Shown piece by piece: positions 8,656 through 17,305 of a stretch of 64,000 bases of DNA. The notes beneath the pieces were generated by a model. That model saw only the letters and a program-made list of their open reading frames with translations, ran no database searches and was not told where the DNA came from. The position numbers and the translations under genes were made by a program. Location: positions 10,038-74,037 of the forward strand of contig JBJLFR010000022.1 in NCBI GenBank assembly GCA_045565285.1. Reading direction: 5' to 3'. Position 1 is the first letter of the stretch; the number at the start of each line of letters is the position of its first letter. This DNA is from CACIIZ01 sp045565285. Lineage in GTDB: Bacteria > Pseudomonadota > Alphaproteobacteria > Rhodobacterales > Rhodobacteraceae.

Positions 8656-9735
8656 ATGGAAATTAGAGCTGAAATTTTATTACCAACTAAAGAATTAAGA
8701 GACGATATTCCATTTTATACAAATACTCTAAAAATGAAAATGGATATGATTTATCCAGCTGATAATCCAACTGTTGCAGTTTTTTCAGGACATGGTATCC
8801 GAGTAAGGATTGATAAAGAAGCCAATGTTTCTCCGGGTAAATTAAGAATACTCTGTGAAAATCCTGATATTTTTTCAAAAGGAAAAAAGGTTCTAAAAGC
8901 ACCTAATGAGACAATTATTGAAATTGATGAACTAAATCCGCCAATCATATTACCAACAACAAAACATAGTTTTGTGGTGAGGAGATTAACTGATCAAGCA
9001 CCATGGATTATTGGAAGAGCCGGTATGCAGTATAGGGATTTAATTCCTGATAGATTAGGAGGATCTATAATTGCAAGCCATATAAGAATACCTGACGGTG
9101 GACCAGTACCCGATATGGTTCACTTTCACTCTGTAGGTTTTCAACTTATTTTTTGTTATAAAGGATGGGTAGATTTGGTTTATGAAGATCAAGGTGAACC
9201 TTTGAGGTTGTATGCAGGAAACTGTGTAATTCAACCACCTGAAATAAGGCATCAAGTATTATATGCTAGCGATAACATTGAGGTTATTGAAATTGGTGTG
9301 CCTGCAGATCATATTACGACTATTGACCATGATATGAAATTACCAAATGATGTAATAAATAAAAACAGGAGGTTTAAAGGTCAAAAATTTGTGCACCATA
9401 AGGCTGAACAGGCACAATGGGAAAAATTTAGAGTTCCTGGTTTTATTTCAAGAGATACAGGGATAGCAGAAAACACGCAAAACGTGGCTGGAGTTCATAT
9501 TATCCGCCCCGAGAAAAACAAAAGTCCTGAAACTTATCATGACAGTGACATTTTATTCAATTTTGTGATGGAAGGAAGCATGATTTTAAGTGGAGAAGGG
9601 AAAGAACCCTTTAAGCTATCTCCTGGAGATGCATTTGTCATTCCTCCCAAAATGAAAACACAGTACAAGATGTTTTCTGAAGATTTAGAATTACTAGAAG
9701 TTTCATTACCTGGTAAATTTAAAACTTACTATTAA
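8656..9735 (+). CDS. VOC-like plus two-cupin protein, probable metalloenzyme or binding protein
   Basis: A 359-residue protein in three parts. Residues 1 to about 95 look like a glyoxalase/VOC half (AEILLPTKELRDDIPFYTNTL, FSGHGIRVRI). Residues about 120-225 form one cupin, with the metal-type HFHSVGFQLIF pattern, and IQPPEIRHQV. Residues about 270-355 form a second cupin (YHDSDILFNFVMEGSMILSG, LSPGDAFVIPP). Bicupins act as dioxygenases, isomerases or sugar/acid binders, and the fold does not settle function. It diverges from the PhyH dioxygenase gene, suggesting a two-step oxidation of a shared substrate, which is inference. The downstream pirin gene is on the opposite strand, 3 bp from its end. 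Confidence 0.7.
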   Translation: MEIRAEILLPTKELRDDIPFYTNTLKMKMDMIYPADNPTVAVFSGHGIRVRIDKEANVSPGKLRILCENPDIFSKGKKVLKAPNETIIEIDELNPPIILPTTKHSFVVRRLTDQAPWIIGRAGMQYRDLIPDRLGGSIIASHIRIPDGGPVPDMVHFHSVGFQLIFCYKGWVDLVYEDQGEPLRLYAGNCVIQPPEIRHQVLYASDNIEVIEIGVPADHITTIDHDMKLPNDVINKNRRFKGQKFVHHKAEQAQWEKFRVPGFISRDTGIAENTQNVAGVHIIRPEKNKSPETYHDSDILFNFVMEGSMILSGEGKEPFKLSPGDAFVIPPKMKTQYKMFSEDLELLEVSLPGKFKTYY

Positions 9736-9738
9736 TTT

Positions 9739-10650
9739 TCAATCATTGGGTTTTATAAAAGTCCCATTTTGCAGTTCTGAAAAAGCTTTCATTAATTCTT
9801 CTTTAGTGTTCATAACAATTGGACCATGCCACGCTACTGGCTCTTTGATTGGTTTGCCAGATACTAAAAGAAACCTAACACCGAGTTCTCCACTTTTCAC
9901 AGATATTGAGTCTCCAGTATCAAATCGAACTAAAGTTCTATTACCTGACATATCTCTTATATTTAATTCTTGACCATTGATTTCTTTTTCTACAAGAACT
10001 CCAATAGGGTCAGATGCATATTGAAAATTGGCAGATCCATCAAATACATATGCAAAAGTATTTTTATATGTATCCACTTCAATAAACTTTTGGATGTTAG
10101 GGGGGATATAAATATCTAAATATTGCGGTTCACATGCAATACCATCTACTGGGCCCTTTATGCCTTTATAGTCTCCAACTATTATTTTTATTTTAGAACC
10201 ATCATTGTCTTCCAAATATGTTACATCCTTTGATGCTATATCTTGATATCTTGGAGCAATGAGCTTTTTGTCAGATGGAAGATTTGCCCAAAGTTGAAAT
10301 CCATGCATTTGTCCTTTAGAATTACCTGATGGCATTTCTTGATGCATTATGCCTGATCCGGCAGTCATCCACTGAACATCACCACTTAATAAGTCACCCT
10401 CATTTCCGATACTATCTTTATGTTCAACTTTACCCTCTAGAACATAGGTTATAGTTTCAATACCTCTATGGGGATGCCAAGGGAACCCTGCCATATAATC
10501 TTTAGGATTATCATTTCTAAAGTCATCAAGCATTAGAAAAGGATCGCTTTCCTTTGGGTCATTAAATCCAAATACTCTATGCAAATTTACTCCTGCACCC
10601 TCCATAGTAGGCTTGGCAAGAGTTTCTAATTTAACTGGTCTAAAAGTCAT
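9739..10650 (-). CDS. Pirin family protein (bicupin)
   Basis: A 303-residue pirin with the family's N-terminal cupin: FPWHPHRGIETITYVLEG supplies the two His metal ligands, and the QWMTAGSGIMHQE signature follows with further ligands. The C-terminal half is the pirin C-terminal cupin (PQYLDIYIPP, FVDTYKN-like region, GPIVMNTKEE). Bacterial pirins bind Fe or other metals and some have quercetinase activity or redox-sensing roles; the physiological role here is open. Length is normal and the start (MTFRPVKLETLAKP) fits the family. It is convergent with the VOC/bicupin gene. Confidence 0.9.
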   Translation of the reverse strand: MTFRPVKLETLAKPTMEGAGVNLHRVFGFNDPKESDPFLMLDDFRNDNPKDYMAGFPWHPHRGIETITYVLEGKVEHKDSIGNEGDLLSGDVQWMTAGSGIMHQEMPSGNSKGQMHGFQLWANLPSDKKLIAPRYQDIASKDVTYLEDNDGSKIKIIVGDYKGIKGPVDGIACEPQYLDIYIPPNIQKFIEVDTYKNTFAYVFDGSANFQYASDPIGVLVEKEINGQELNIRDMSGNRTLVRFDTGDSISVKSGELGVRFLLVSGKPIKEPVAWHGPIVMNTKEELMKAFSELQNGTFIKPND

Positions 10651-10756
10651 TTGTATCTCTTATATATCAATGAAGTCAATTAAGGTTATATTTAGAATAT
10701 AATTTTTTTTTTAAAAGACAGGTCTTATAAATAATAAAAATTTTAAATCCTAATTA

Positions 10757-11074
10757 TTAATATAAGATTTCATGTAGAACTACTATACCTCTATCGGCAT
10801 TCACTATTGAGGGATTATCTTCATCATCTGGAATACCATTGAGTAGTTTTTGGCATGCAATAAAAGCCTTTTCGTCTTTATACGAATAATATATGCCAAG
10901 TCTATTATTTCCTTGCTTGTTCCATATTTGCGTTACAGTAAAAGAAAGTAAACCAGCTTTTTTAAATTGTTGTTTCATTTTATCAACATTGTTTTGAATT
11001 CTTTTTATTTCTGCCTCAAGGTGAAATTTAGATTGAAAATCTATTTGATTATAACTCATTAATTTTGGTGTCAT
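10757..11074 (-). CDS. Small conserved-looking protein, possible dimeric alpha/beta-barrel fold
   Basis: A 105-residue soluble protein not recognised with confidence. The order helix (EAEIKRIQNNVDKMKQQFKK), strand (LLSFTVTQIW), strand (NRLGIYYSY), helix (KAFIACQKLL) and strand (GIVVLHEILY) resembles NIPSNAP/EthD-type ferredoxin-like domains. No catalytic residue is obvious. A second ATG six codons in (MSYNQID) is an alternative start. It sits between the pirin and haloalkane dehalogenase genes on the same strand, 65 bp after the dehalogenase stop would end, so it may be expressed with it. Confidence 0.55.
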   Translation of the reverse strand: MTPKLMSYNQIDFQSKFHLEAEIKRIQNNVDKMKQQFKKAGLLSFTVTQIWNKQGNNRLGIYYSYKDEKAFIACQKLLNGIPDDEDNPSIVNADRGIVVLHEILY

Positions 11075-11139
11075 TAGTTCCTCATATAGTTTTAATTATA
11101 AAAATAATTTCTTTAAGTCATCTAAACTCAAAATAAATA

Positions 11140-12045
11140 TTAATTCTTGGTAAATTTTATTAATCGACTAGCTAAAAAGATACCTTCATCCTCCTGAAAA
11201 AAATGCCCGGCATTTTTTGTAATGAAATGATCCTGGCCAGAGGTACCTGGTATCTTCTGAATAAAAACTTTTTCTAAACCTTTCATAATAGGGTCCTTAT
11301 CAGAGAAACATGTTAAAATTGGTTTTCTCAGTTTTATTAATTTTTCCCATGCTTTTTTTTGATCATGATGAGCTGGGTCGTCAATAGAATCTGGAACTAA
11401 TAAAGGAAATTGACGTGCACCAGATTTGTATTCTTCATCAGGAAAAGGAGCATCGTAAGCATTTATTTCATCCCTAGAAAGACCTTTAAATGTACCTCTA
11501 TGAATTACATTTCCAATTTTAAACGTTTCTGAATTTTGACTATAGTTTCTCCACTTATAAAATTCTGGACCCAAATTCTCGACACCAGTTGGGAAAGCTG
11601 TGTTACCTATCATTACTTTATTAAAAATTTTAGGTGACTCTACTAGTATTCTTAAACCAATCAGTCCTCCCCAATCCTGGCCAAATAATGCTGAATTCTT
11701 AATTTTCAATTGATTAAGAAATGAAGTTAGCCAACTTACATGAGATTTATAGGTATAATTATTTCTATCCTTTGGTTTATCACTTTTCCCAAAACCTATT
11801 AGATCAGGAGCTATAACTCTAAAACCATTACTTGAAAGAATAGGTATCATATGCCTATAAATATAGGACCACGATGGTTCACCATGCAAAAGAATGATAG
11901 CCGGATCAGTTTTTTTTCCTTCATCAACGTAATGAATACGAAGAATACCTATTTCCTTATCGCGAATAGTAATATATTTAGGCTTAAAATTATAGTCTTT
12001 AAGAGATTTAAACCTAAATTCCTGAGTTCTTAAAAATAAGCTCAT
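11140..12045 (-). CDS. Haloalkane dehalogenase (alpha/beta-hydrolase, HLD-I-like)
   Basis: A 301-residue alpha/beta-hydrolase. The HGEPSWSYIYRHMI oxyanion segment and the nucleophile elbow GQDWGG (Asp124, followed by halide-binding Trp125) are hallmark haloalkane dehalogenase features. The acid Asp251 in FSDKDPI and the base His281 in NAGHFFQED complete the triad. Use of Asp, not Ser, as nucleophile separates it from esterases. The enzyme hydrolyses carbon-halogen bonds to alcohol plus halide in the cytoplasm. Marine bacteria often carry such enzymes, and the natural substrate is commonly unknown. It precedes the small 105-residue gene and follows a GYD-domain gene on the same strand. Confidence 0.85.
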   Translation of the reverse strand: MSLFLRTQEFRFKSLKDYNFKPKYITIRDKEIGILRIHYVDEGKKTDPAIILLHGEPSWSYIYRHMIPILSSNGFRVIAPDLIGFGKSDKPKDRNNYTYKSHVSWLTSFLNQLKIKNSALFGQDWGGLIGLRILVESPKIFNKVMIGNTAFPTGVENLGPEFYKWRNYSQNSETFKIGNVIHRGTFKGLSRDEINAYDAPFPDEEYKSGARQFPLLVPDSIDDPAHHDQKKAWEKLIKLRKPILTCFSDKDPIMKGLEKVFIQKIPGTSGQDHFITKNAGHFFQEDEGIFLASRLIKFTKN

Positions 12046-12079
12046 AATTCATTATTTTTTGTTTAATTAAAATTTAAAA

Positions 12080-12400
12080 TTAAGGTCTAGGTGGTTGAAA
12101 ATTTACATTTTTGGCAATTTTTCTTACCTCTTCAATATCTAATGACTCCAATACATCCAACTTACTTACAGTTCCAGCAGCTTTTGCCTTTAGATTCATT
12201 GCTGCAATCTGATTAAAGTTTTCTGCCTCTGTTTGCATAGTAAAATCATAAATACCTCTAGTAATATTATAATTAATTAACTTTGCTCCAACACTTGAAG
12301 TGAGAATTTCCATAGCTTTTCTTCTGTCTGAGCTTCCTTCTACTAAACCTTCAGAACCTTTATTAGAATAGGTACCTAGAATGATATATAATGTCATCAT
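12080..12400 (-). CDS. GYD-domain protein
   Basis: About 106 residues from the chosen start. The MMTLYIILGTYSNKG opening and the GYD-like RGIYDFTMQTEAENF segment place it in the GYD family, small ferredoxin-like proteins of unknown function. An ATG further upstream in frame would add 13 residues, but a GAAAGGAAA ribosome-binding site directly precedes the ATG at 12400 and the family N-terminus begins there. It is upstream of the haloalkane dehalogenase on the same strand, about 34 bp away. Confidence 0.75.
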   Translation of the reverse strand: MMTLYIILGTYSNKGSEGLVEGSSDRRKAMEILTSSVGAKLINYNITRGIYDFTMQTEAENFNQIAAMNLKAKAAGTVSKLDVLESLDIEEVRKIAKNVNFQPPRP

Positions 12401-12531
12401 TTTTCCTTTCATAAATTTAAGATATTTGTAATCTTTCAACTATTATTTTTCAGTGAGTACTTATATTATCTTTTATTTTATAATGTTTCAATTAAAGTAA
12501 GTTAAGGTTTTGTTACGCAAGGTTGATTTAA

Positions 12532-13281
12532 ATGAAAATTAATAAAGGATTTATCGTTGTAGTAGATATTAGCGGATATACTTCATTTGTTAAAGCACAT
12601 AACGTCTCAAAAAATTCTAATTTATTTAAAAAATTTCTTGATAAAATTAATGATGGCCATGGTGAACTTATTATAAGTGATCTATTAGAAACAGTCATAA
12701 ATGAGTTAGATGGAACCCTAACTATCAATAAACTTGAAGGAGATGCGGCATTATTTTACGCTTTACCAAAAAATACTAATGAATTTTCAATTAAACTAAT
12801 AAAAAAATTATTAACAAGTATTGAGATATTTAATAATAGAATTGAAGAACTTTTATTTGTTCAATCATGTCCATGTACTCCTTGTAATGACATGATAAAT
12901 TTAAAATTAAAGTGTTTTGTTCATTATGGAGAATTCATTATAAAAAAAATTAGAAATTTTGAAGAGATTGCAGGACAAGATGTAATTATTCTTCATAGGT
13001 TAATGAAAAATTCGATCAGTAGTAATGAATATATTTTATTTACTGAAAAAGCCTCTAAAGTAAGTAGTCTTAAAAATTTGAAAAATTTAGAAAAAAGAAA
13101 TGAAATTATAGATGATTTTGGAAAAATAAATATCCAAGTTTTCTATCCCTCAGGTAATCAAGTTGAATTTAGAAAACCCGATTTAAAATTTAAAATTAAG
13201 AATTTTTTTAAGATGCAGAAGTACTTTTGGAATAGAAAAAAAGAAAAAAACTTAAAAGAAAAATACCTAGAGAATAATTAA
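12532..13281 (+). CDS. DUF2652 protein, class III nucleotidyl-cyclase-like domain
   Basis: A 249-residue protein of the DUF2652 type, related to the class III cyclase fold. The opening strand IVVVDISGYTSFV holds an Asp (residue 12) where cyclases bind metal, and LEGDAALFYAL supplies a second Asp (71). A Cys cluster CPCTPC (113, 115, 118), then Cys128, is typical of the family and suggests metal binding. The later HYGEFIIKKI and GQDVIILHRLMKN segments match conserved family positions. The C-terminal 50 residues are very basic. No cyclase activity is established for this family to my knowledge. It stands alone on the plus strand between minus-strand genes. Confidence 0.72.
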   Translation: MKINKGFIVVVDISGYTSFVKAHNVSKNSNLFKKFLDKINDGHGELIISDLLETVINELDGTLTINKLEGDAALFYALPKNTNEFSIKLIKKLLTSIEIFNNRIEELLFVQSCPCTPCNDMINLKLKCFVHYGEFIIKKIRNFEEIAGQDVIILHRLMKNSISSNEYILFTEKASKVSSLKNLKNLEKRNEIIDDFGKINIQVFYPSGNQVEFRKPDLKFKIKNFFKMQKYFWNRKKEKNLKEKYLENN

Positions 13282-13333
13282 ATCCATAAGAAATAAAAAA
13301 TATTAAAAAATAATCAAATGTTATGATTTTTAA

Positions 13334-13657
13334 TTAACCATCAGGATCTTGCATTTCCTCATTTGTAATATCATACATACTAACAAATCTTGGCATTTCG
13401 TTTGGCAATGTCATCATTAAAGAATTAAAGCCTGCTTTCTCAAGGTTTTCAAAAATTGCCTCCTCACTTTCAGCATACCAATGGCAGAAAAAAAAATCAT
13501 CTTTTCCCATCCAGTGTTGAAGTGTTTCCGCTTTTTCACTTTTCAAAGCTTCAAAGAACATTTTGTCAGTCATTCCTTTAGTATTTTCTATCACAGTTTT
13601 TCTGGATTCGGGATTGTTCCAAGTATGAGTGCAAATGTAATGTTTTTTTTTGGACAT
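13334..13657 (-). CDS. Small protein of unknown function, DUF4242-like pattern
   Basis: A 107-residue protein. The opening HYICTHTWNNPESRK and the central DDFFFCHWYAESEEAIFENL are reminiscent of small ferredoxin-fold proteins (DUF4242 or nickel-responsive type), with repeated His/Cys positions (HYIC, HTW, CHWYA) that could bind metal. I cannot assign it firmly. It is monocistronic between the DUF2652 gene (convergent) and a long intergenic region. Confidence 0.55.
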   Translation of the reverse strand: MSKKKHYICTHTWNNPESRKTVIENTKGMTDKMFFEALKSEKAETLQHWMGKDDFFFCHWYAESEEAIFENLEKAGFNSLMMTLPNEMPRFVSMYDITNEEMQDPDG

Positions 13658-13978
13658 GATATTTACCTTATAAATTAAAAATAATTGTATGACTAACGAG
13701 TGGGTTAAATACAGGCTTCCAAGAAATATCTAGTATTTAAATTCTAAAGCAATTATTAAATATTCTGTATTAATATTCTGTATTATTGGATAAAATTTTC
13801 TTTTAGTCAAAATTAACCCTTTTATTTGTAATATAACTCTATTATATCATGAAATGGCTGAGAAATTCTAACGTTATATGCGACATTTTTTCAAAGTTTA
13901 AAAAAGAATTTAGATGATAAAATCAAAAATTATTTTGAGAAGTTAAAAGTTAAGTTTAAAAAATAAGGAGTATAAATA
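13658..13978. other. Intergenic region of about 320 bp with no clear gene
   Basis: Divergent region between a small minus-strand gene and a plus-strand membrane protein. It holds only short ORFs, including a 22-codon ATG frame at about 13849 with no ribosome-binding site. A good RBS (AAGGAGT) stands before the membrane gene at 13979. No repeat or RNA structure was seen by eye. Confidence 0.5.
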
Positions 13979-14335
13979 ATGGACCAGAACTTAAGACAAT
14001 CTATTCAAACTAACACCTTCTATTACTTTCTAATAGTAATGGTTCTCACCACCATAAGTCAATTATCAACAATGATGGTGATAGTATTTGGTAATGTCAC
14101 TGGAAAAGAATTATTAGTTGCAGCGTCAGTAGTGGGACCAACACTAATAGGTGCTTTTGGGATAATCCGTCTTTTAACAAATTTTATGGTACTGATTAAA
14201 GATATGGATGAAAAAATTGCTACTACCAATTATGGGAAAGAAGTGCAAAATATCCCAATTCATATCTTAAGGTTTGTATTTTCAGGTATCTTTGTAATTG
14301 TTGCGATAATTCAATTAATTGCTATCTACAACTAA
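13979..14335 (+). CDS. Small membrane protein of unknown function
   Basis: A 118-residue protein with three hydrophobic stretches, roughly residues 15-40, 45-70 and 92-117, separated by a short charged loop (KDMDEKIATTNYGKEVQN). It lacks a signal peptide and any recognised motif. The RBS AAGGAGT sits at proper spacing before the ATG and a strong intrinsic terminator follows within 50 bp, so it is a well-defined single-gene transcript. That is better support for a real gene than length alone. Function unknown. Confidence 0.7.
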   Translation: MDQNLRQSIQTNTFYYFLIVMVLTTISQLSTMMVIVFGNVTGKELLVAASVVGPTLIGAFGIIRLLTNFMVLIKDMDEKIATTNYGKEVQNIPIHILRFVFSGIFVIVAIIQLIAIYN

Positions 14336-14345
14336 ACCCATAACC

Positions 14346-14382
14346 GTGCGATCATCTTACAGTAGGTCGCACTTATTTTTTG
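14346..14382 (+). terminator. Rho-independent terminator
   Basis: GTGCGATC (14346-14353) pairs with GGTCGCAC (14365-14372; 8 bp with one T-G wobble) and is followed by a T-rich tail to about 14382. It lies just after the small membrane protein gene. Confidence 0.75.
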
Positions 14383-14451
14383 TTTGAATTTTTTCTATAA
14401 ACAAAGTCTAATTACGAAATGAATCGAGTCAATATTGAAGCAGGGTAACAA

Positions 14452-14676
14452 ATGAAAAATCATACGAAATCATATAATAATCAATATGAATATGAGGATG
14501 TTTACTTAGAAAATCTCGGTTCAAAAGAGTACTTTGAGTATTTGGTTAAATATTATAATTCATGGAAAAAGTCTTCGCCATCGGAATTTAGTTATTTATT
14601 TGGTGAAAACAGAGAACCTGAAGAACTGGCATATTGCCAAATGGATAAAGAGGACAGACAAAAAGTATCCCATTAA
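14452..14676 (+). CDS. Small hypothetical protein
   Basis: A 74-residue acidic/aromatic protein (many Tyr, Glu and Ser; YEYEDVYLENL near the start, GENREPEELAY near the end). No known domain, signal peptide or membrane segment. It starts after a CAGGGTAAC region and ends 20 bp before the DUF411 gene, so the two may share a transcript. Existence is supported only by position and clean frame. Confidence 0.45.
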   Translation: MKNHTKSYNNQYEYEDVYLENLGSKEYFEYLVKYYNSWKKSSPSEFSYLFGENREPEELAYCQMDKEDRQKVSH

Positions 14677-14695
14677 ATACTCAAGTTAGATATAT

Positions 14696-15160
14696 ATGAA
14701 AAGAAGAACTTTTATATTAGCAACTATTTTTAGCCCTTTTTTAATTAATTCTAAATCTTACTCAATAGAATTAATTCCAATTCACGTATTTAAAGATCCT
14801 AATTGTGGGTGTTGTAATGAATGGATTAAAATTCTTAAGACTGAAGGATTCAATGTTACTTCAGAAAATATGTTTTCTACTGATTTAGTGCAATTTAAAA
14901 TTAAAAATAATATACCTATTAATATGGTTTCTTGCCATACTGCAAAAGTTGATAATTATTTAATTGAAGGTCACGTGCCTTCTTCCGATATTAAATCATT
15001 AGTCAAAAAAAAGATTGATGTAATTGGTCTTGCTGTTCCTGAAATGCCTTATGGTTCACCTGGGATGGGTCCTGAGCATAAAAGAGAAGCATACGATGTT
15101 TTTCTCATTAATAAAGATGGAACAACAACCATATTTAATAGCTATAATGCAAATGTTTAA
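14696..15160 (+). CDS. DUF411 secreted metal-binding protein
   Basis: A 154-residue DUF411 protein. Residues 1-23 form a signal peptide (MKRRTFILATIFSPFLIN; the twin Arg gives a weak Tat resemblance). The mature part has the family's HVFKDPNCGCCNEW motif with Cys37, Cys39 and Cys40, then MVSCHTAKV (Cys80, His81), IEGHVP (His93) and the Met-rich MPYGSPGMG. Cys, His and Met in this order suggest copper binding in the periplasm, and DUF411 proteins often occur with copper-resistance genes. No such genes are next to it. The call is firm; the copper role is by analogy. Confidence 0.85.
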   Translation: MKRRTFILATIFSPFLINSKSYSIELIPIHVFKDPNCGCCNEWIKILKTEGFNVTSENMFSTDLVQFKIKNNIPINMVSCHTAKVDNYLIEGHVPSSDIKSLVKKKIDVIGLAVPEMPYGSPGMGPEHKREAYDVFLINKDGTTTIFNSYNANV

Positions 15161-15225
15161 TTCCTATTTAACTTGCTGAAGTTTAGTTTAATTTGAAATT
15201 TGTTTAAATAAACTGGTAACTTAAA

Positions 15226-16854
15226 TTGAAAAATGAAAAATCATTCTCTTACGAAAAGTTTCGTTCCTCATTTAGTCTTAATTGTCCAGATGATTTTAAT
15301 TTTGCGTTTGATATTATATCAAATAAATATGGAAAATCTGAAAAAACTGCACTCATAGCTATAAATGAAAATGGAAATGACTTTGAAAAAATAAGTTATA
15401 AGGATCTTGATGAAAATTCATCAAGATTTGCTAATGCCTTAAAAAATCTCGGTATTAAAAAAAAAGATAAGATATTAATTATTTTACCTAAAATTTCTGA
15501 GTGGTACTACTGTATTTTGGGTTGTGCCAAGGTTGGTGCAGTTGCAATACCAAGTACACCAATGTTAAAAGCGAATGATATTGAATATAGAATTCAAACA
15601 TCGGAATCAAAGGCAATAATATCAACTTCAATGAATGTAGCAGAGATTGAGAAAATAAAAAATTGTCAATCTATTGAGCATAAAATTATAGTTCATAACA
15701 AAATAGATAATTGGTATAATTTTGCAGAAATTTGCAATAAATCAAATATATATTTTGATAGAAATATGGTGACACCTACAAAATCTTCTGACCCAATGTT
15801 AATTTATTTTACATCCGGAAGTACTGGAATGCCCAAAATGGTTGAACGTGATAATGCATATGCGTTTTCACATAATATTACTCAAAAATTCTGGCAAGAT
15901 TTGCAATCAGATGATATACACTGGACACTAACAGATACTGGCTGGGCAAAAGCAGCATGGGGTTTACTCTTTCCACCCCTTTTAGCAGGGTGCACAATTA
16001 TTTTATATAATGGGCAAGGGTTTGACTTAGAGATTTTATTAAAAATTATTAAAAAAAACAAAGTAACTACTTTCTGTGCCCCACCAACAATTTACAGGCT
16101 TATAGCTCAATCAGATTTATCCAAAGCTGAATTCAGGTCTCTCAGACATTGCTTTAGTGCAGGAGAACCCTTAAACCCCGAAGCTATGCGATCGTGGAAA
16201 AATGCAACTGGATGCGATGTCTATGATGGATATGGTCAAACTGAAACAATCAATGTGATTGCTAATTTCCCTGGTATGCCTATTAAGCAGGGATCAATGG
16301 GTAAACCCTGCCCAGGTTTCGATATTGAAATTATTGATAATGAAGCTAACATATTAGAAACTGATGAAATCGGTAATATTGGTATAAAAATTACCAATCC
16401 TTATCCTCCTGGTTTATTTAAGGGGTATTATAAAGATCAAATAAAAACATCTGAAGTATTTAGAAATGGTTGGTATTTTACAGGAGATACAGCAACAAAA
16501 GATAAAGATGGATATATTTGGTTTGTTGGAAGAGCTGATGATATAATTACTTCTTCTGGATATAGAATTAGCCCTTTTGAAATAGAAAGTACTCTACTTG
16601 AGCATCAACATGTAGTAGAAGCAGCAGTTATTGCAAAAAAAGATTATATTAGGGGGGAAATCGTTGTAGCCTTTATTGTTTTAGGTAAAAACGGCCAAGG
16701 CAATGAAAAATTGAAATCAGAAATCCAAGAATTTGTAAAAAATAAAACAGCACCTTATAAATATCCCAGAGAAATTATTTTTACAAAAAATCTTCCCAAA
16801 ACTATTTCTGGTAAAATAAGAAGAGTAGATTTAAGAAATAAACTTAAGGAATAA
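15226..16854 (+). CDS. Acyl-CoA synthetase (AMP-forming, medium-chain/ACSM-like)
   Basis: A 542-residue member of the adenylate-forming family. The P-loop-like YFTSGSTGMPKM (about residue 195), the TDTGWAKAAWG aromatic segment, YGQTETINV and the hinge/C-domain GRADDIITSSGYRISP, ending with the KTISGKIRR Lys motif, are all present. The DTGWAKAAWG and GWYFTGDTA patterns resemble ACSM-type medium-chain or aromatic acyl-CoA synthetases. It makes an acyl-CoA from a free acid in the cytoplasm. The start is TTG at 15226; there is no in-frame ATG nearby. It precedes a rhodanese and an old-yellow-enzyme reductase, possibly one transcript. Confidence 0.88.
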   Translation: MKNEKSFSYEKFRSSFSLNCPDDFNFAFDIISNKYGKSEKTALIAINENGNDFEKISYKDLDENSSRFANALKNLGIKKKDKILIILPKISEWYYCILGCAKVGAVAIPSTPMLKANDIEYRIQTSESKAIISTSMNVAEIEKIKNCQSIEHKIIVHNKIDNWYNFAEICNKSNIYFDRNMVTPTKSSDPMLIYFTSGSTGMPKMVERDNAYAFSHNITQKFWQDLQSDDIHWTLTDTGWAKAAWGLLFPPLLAGCTIILYNGQGFDLEILLKIIKKNKVTTFCAPPTIYRLIAQSDLSKAEFRSLRHCFSAGEPLNPEAMRSWKNATGCDVYDGYGQTETINVIANFPGMPIKQGSMGKPCPGFDIEIIDNEANILETDEIGNIGIKITNPYPPGLFKGYYKDQIKTSEVFRNGWYFTGDTATKDKDGYIWFVGRADDIITSSGYRISPFEIESTLLEHQHVVEAAVIAKKDYIRGEIVVAFIVLGKNGQGNEKLKSEIQEFVKNKTAPYKYPREIIFTKNLPKTISGKIRRVDLRNKLKE

Positions 16855-16887
16855 AATTATTTTGATTTTTTATTGAAGAGTAAAATT

Positions 16888-17286
16888 ATGAAAAAATTAA
16901 AAAAAACAGTAAAGAATATGGTTGCTGAGGCGAAGTTAAAAATTAATGAGATTGATGCTAAAGAAGCAATTAAATTATTTAATGATGAGAATGTGATTTT
17001 TATAGATATTAGGGATATTAGGGAAAGACAAAAATTAGGTTTTATTCCTGGTAGTTTTCATGCTCCACGTGGAATGCTGGAATTTTGGATTGATCCCGAA
17101 AGTCCCTATTTTAAGGATATATTTAATACAAACAAAAAATATATTTTTCATTGCGCAGCGGGCTGGAGATCTGCACTTGCAGTTTCCACATTAAAAGATA
17201 TGGGTTTTGAAGCCTCTCATATAACTGACGGTTTTGCAGGTTGGGTAGATGAGAAAGGTCCTGTTGAATTTAAAAGTAAAAAGTAA
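16888..17286 (+). CDS. Rhodanese-domain protein
   Basis: A single rhodanese domain. The catalytic loop HCAAGWRSALA has the active Cys (about residue 89 from this start), and VIFIDIRDIRERQKLGFIPG and HITDGFAGWVDEKG match family strands. The loop is the length usual for sulfurtransferases. A TTG five codons upstream is possible, but ATG at 16888 has a GAAGAG element at good spacing. It would move sulfane sulfur between thiols; partner unknown. It lies between an acyl-CoA synthetase and an old yellow enzyme on the same strand. Confidence 0.82.
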   Translation: MKKLKKTVKNMVAEAKLKINEIDAKEAIKLFNDENVIFIDIRDIRERQKLGFIPGSFHAPRGMLEFWIDPESPYFKDIFNTNKKYIFHCAAGWRSALAVSTLKDMGFEASHITDGFAGWVDEKGPVEFKSKK

Positions 17287-17305
17287 TCAAAAAATTAGGT
17301 AAAAA

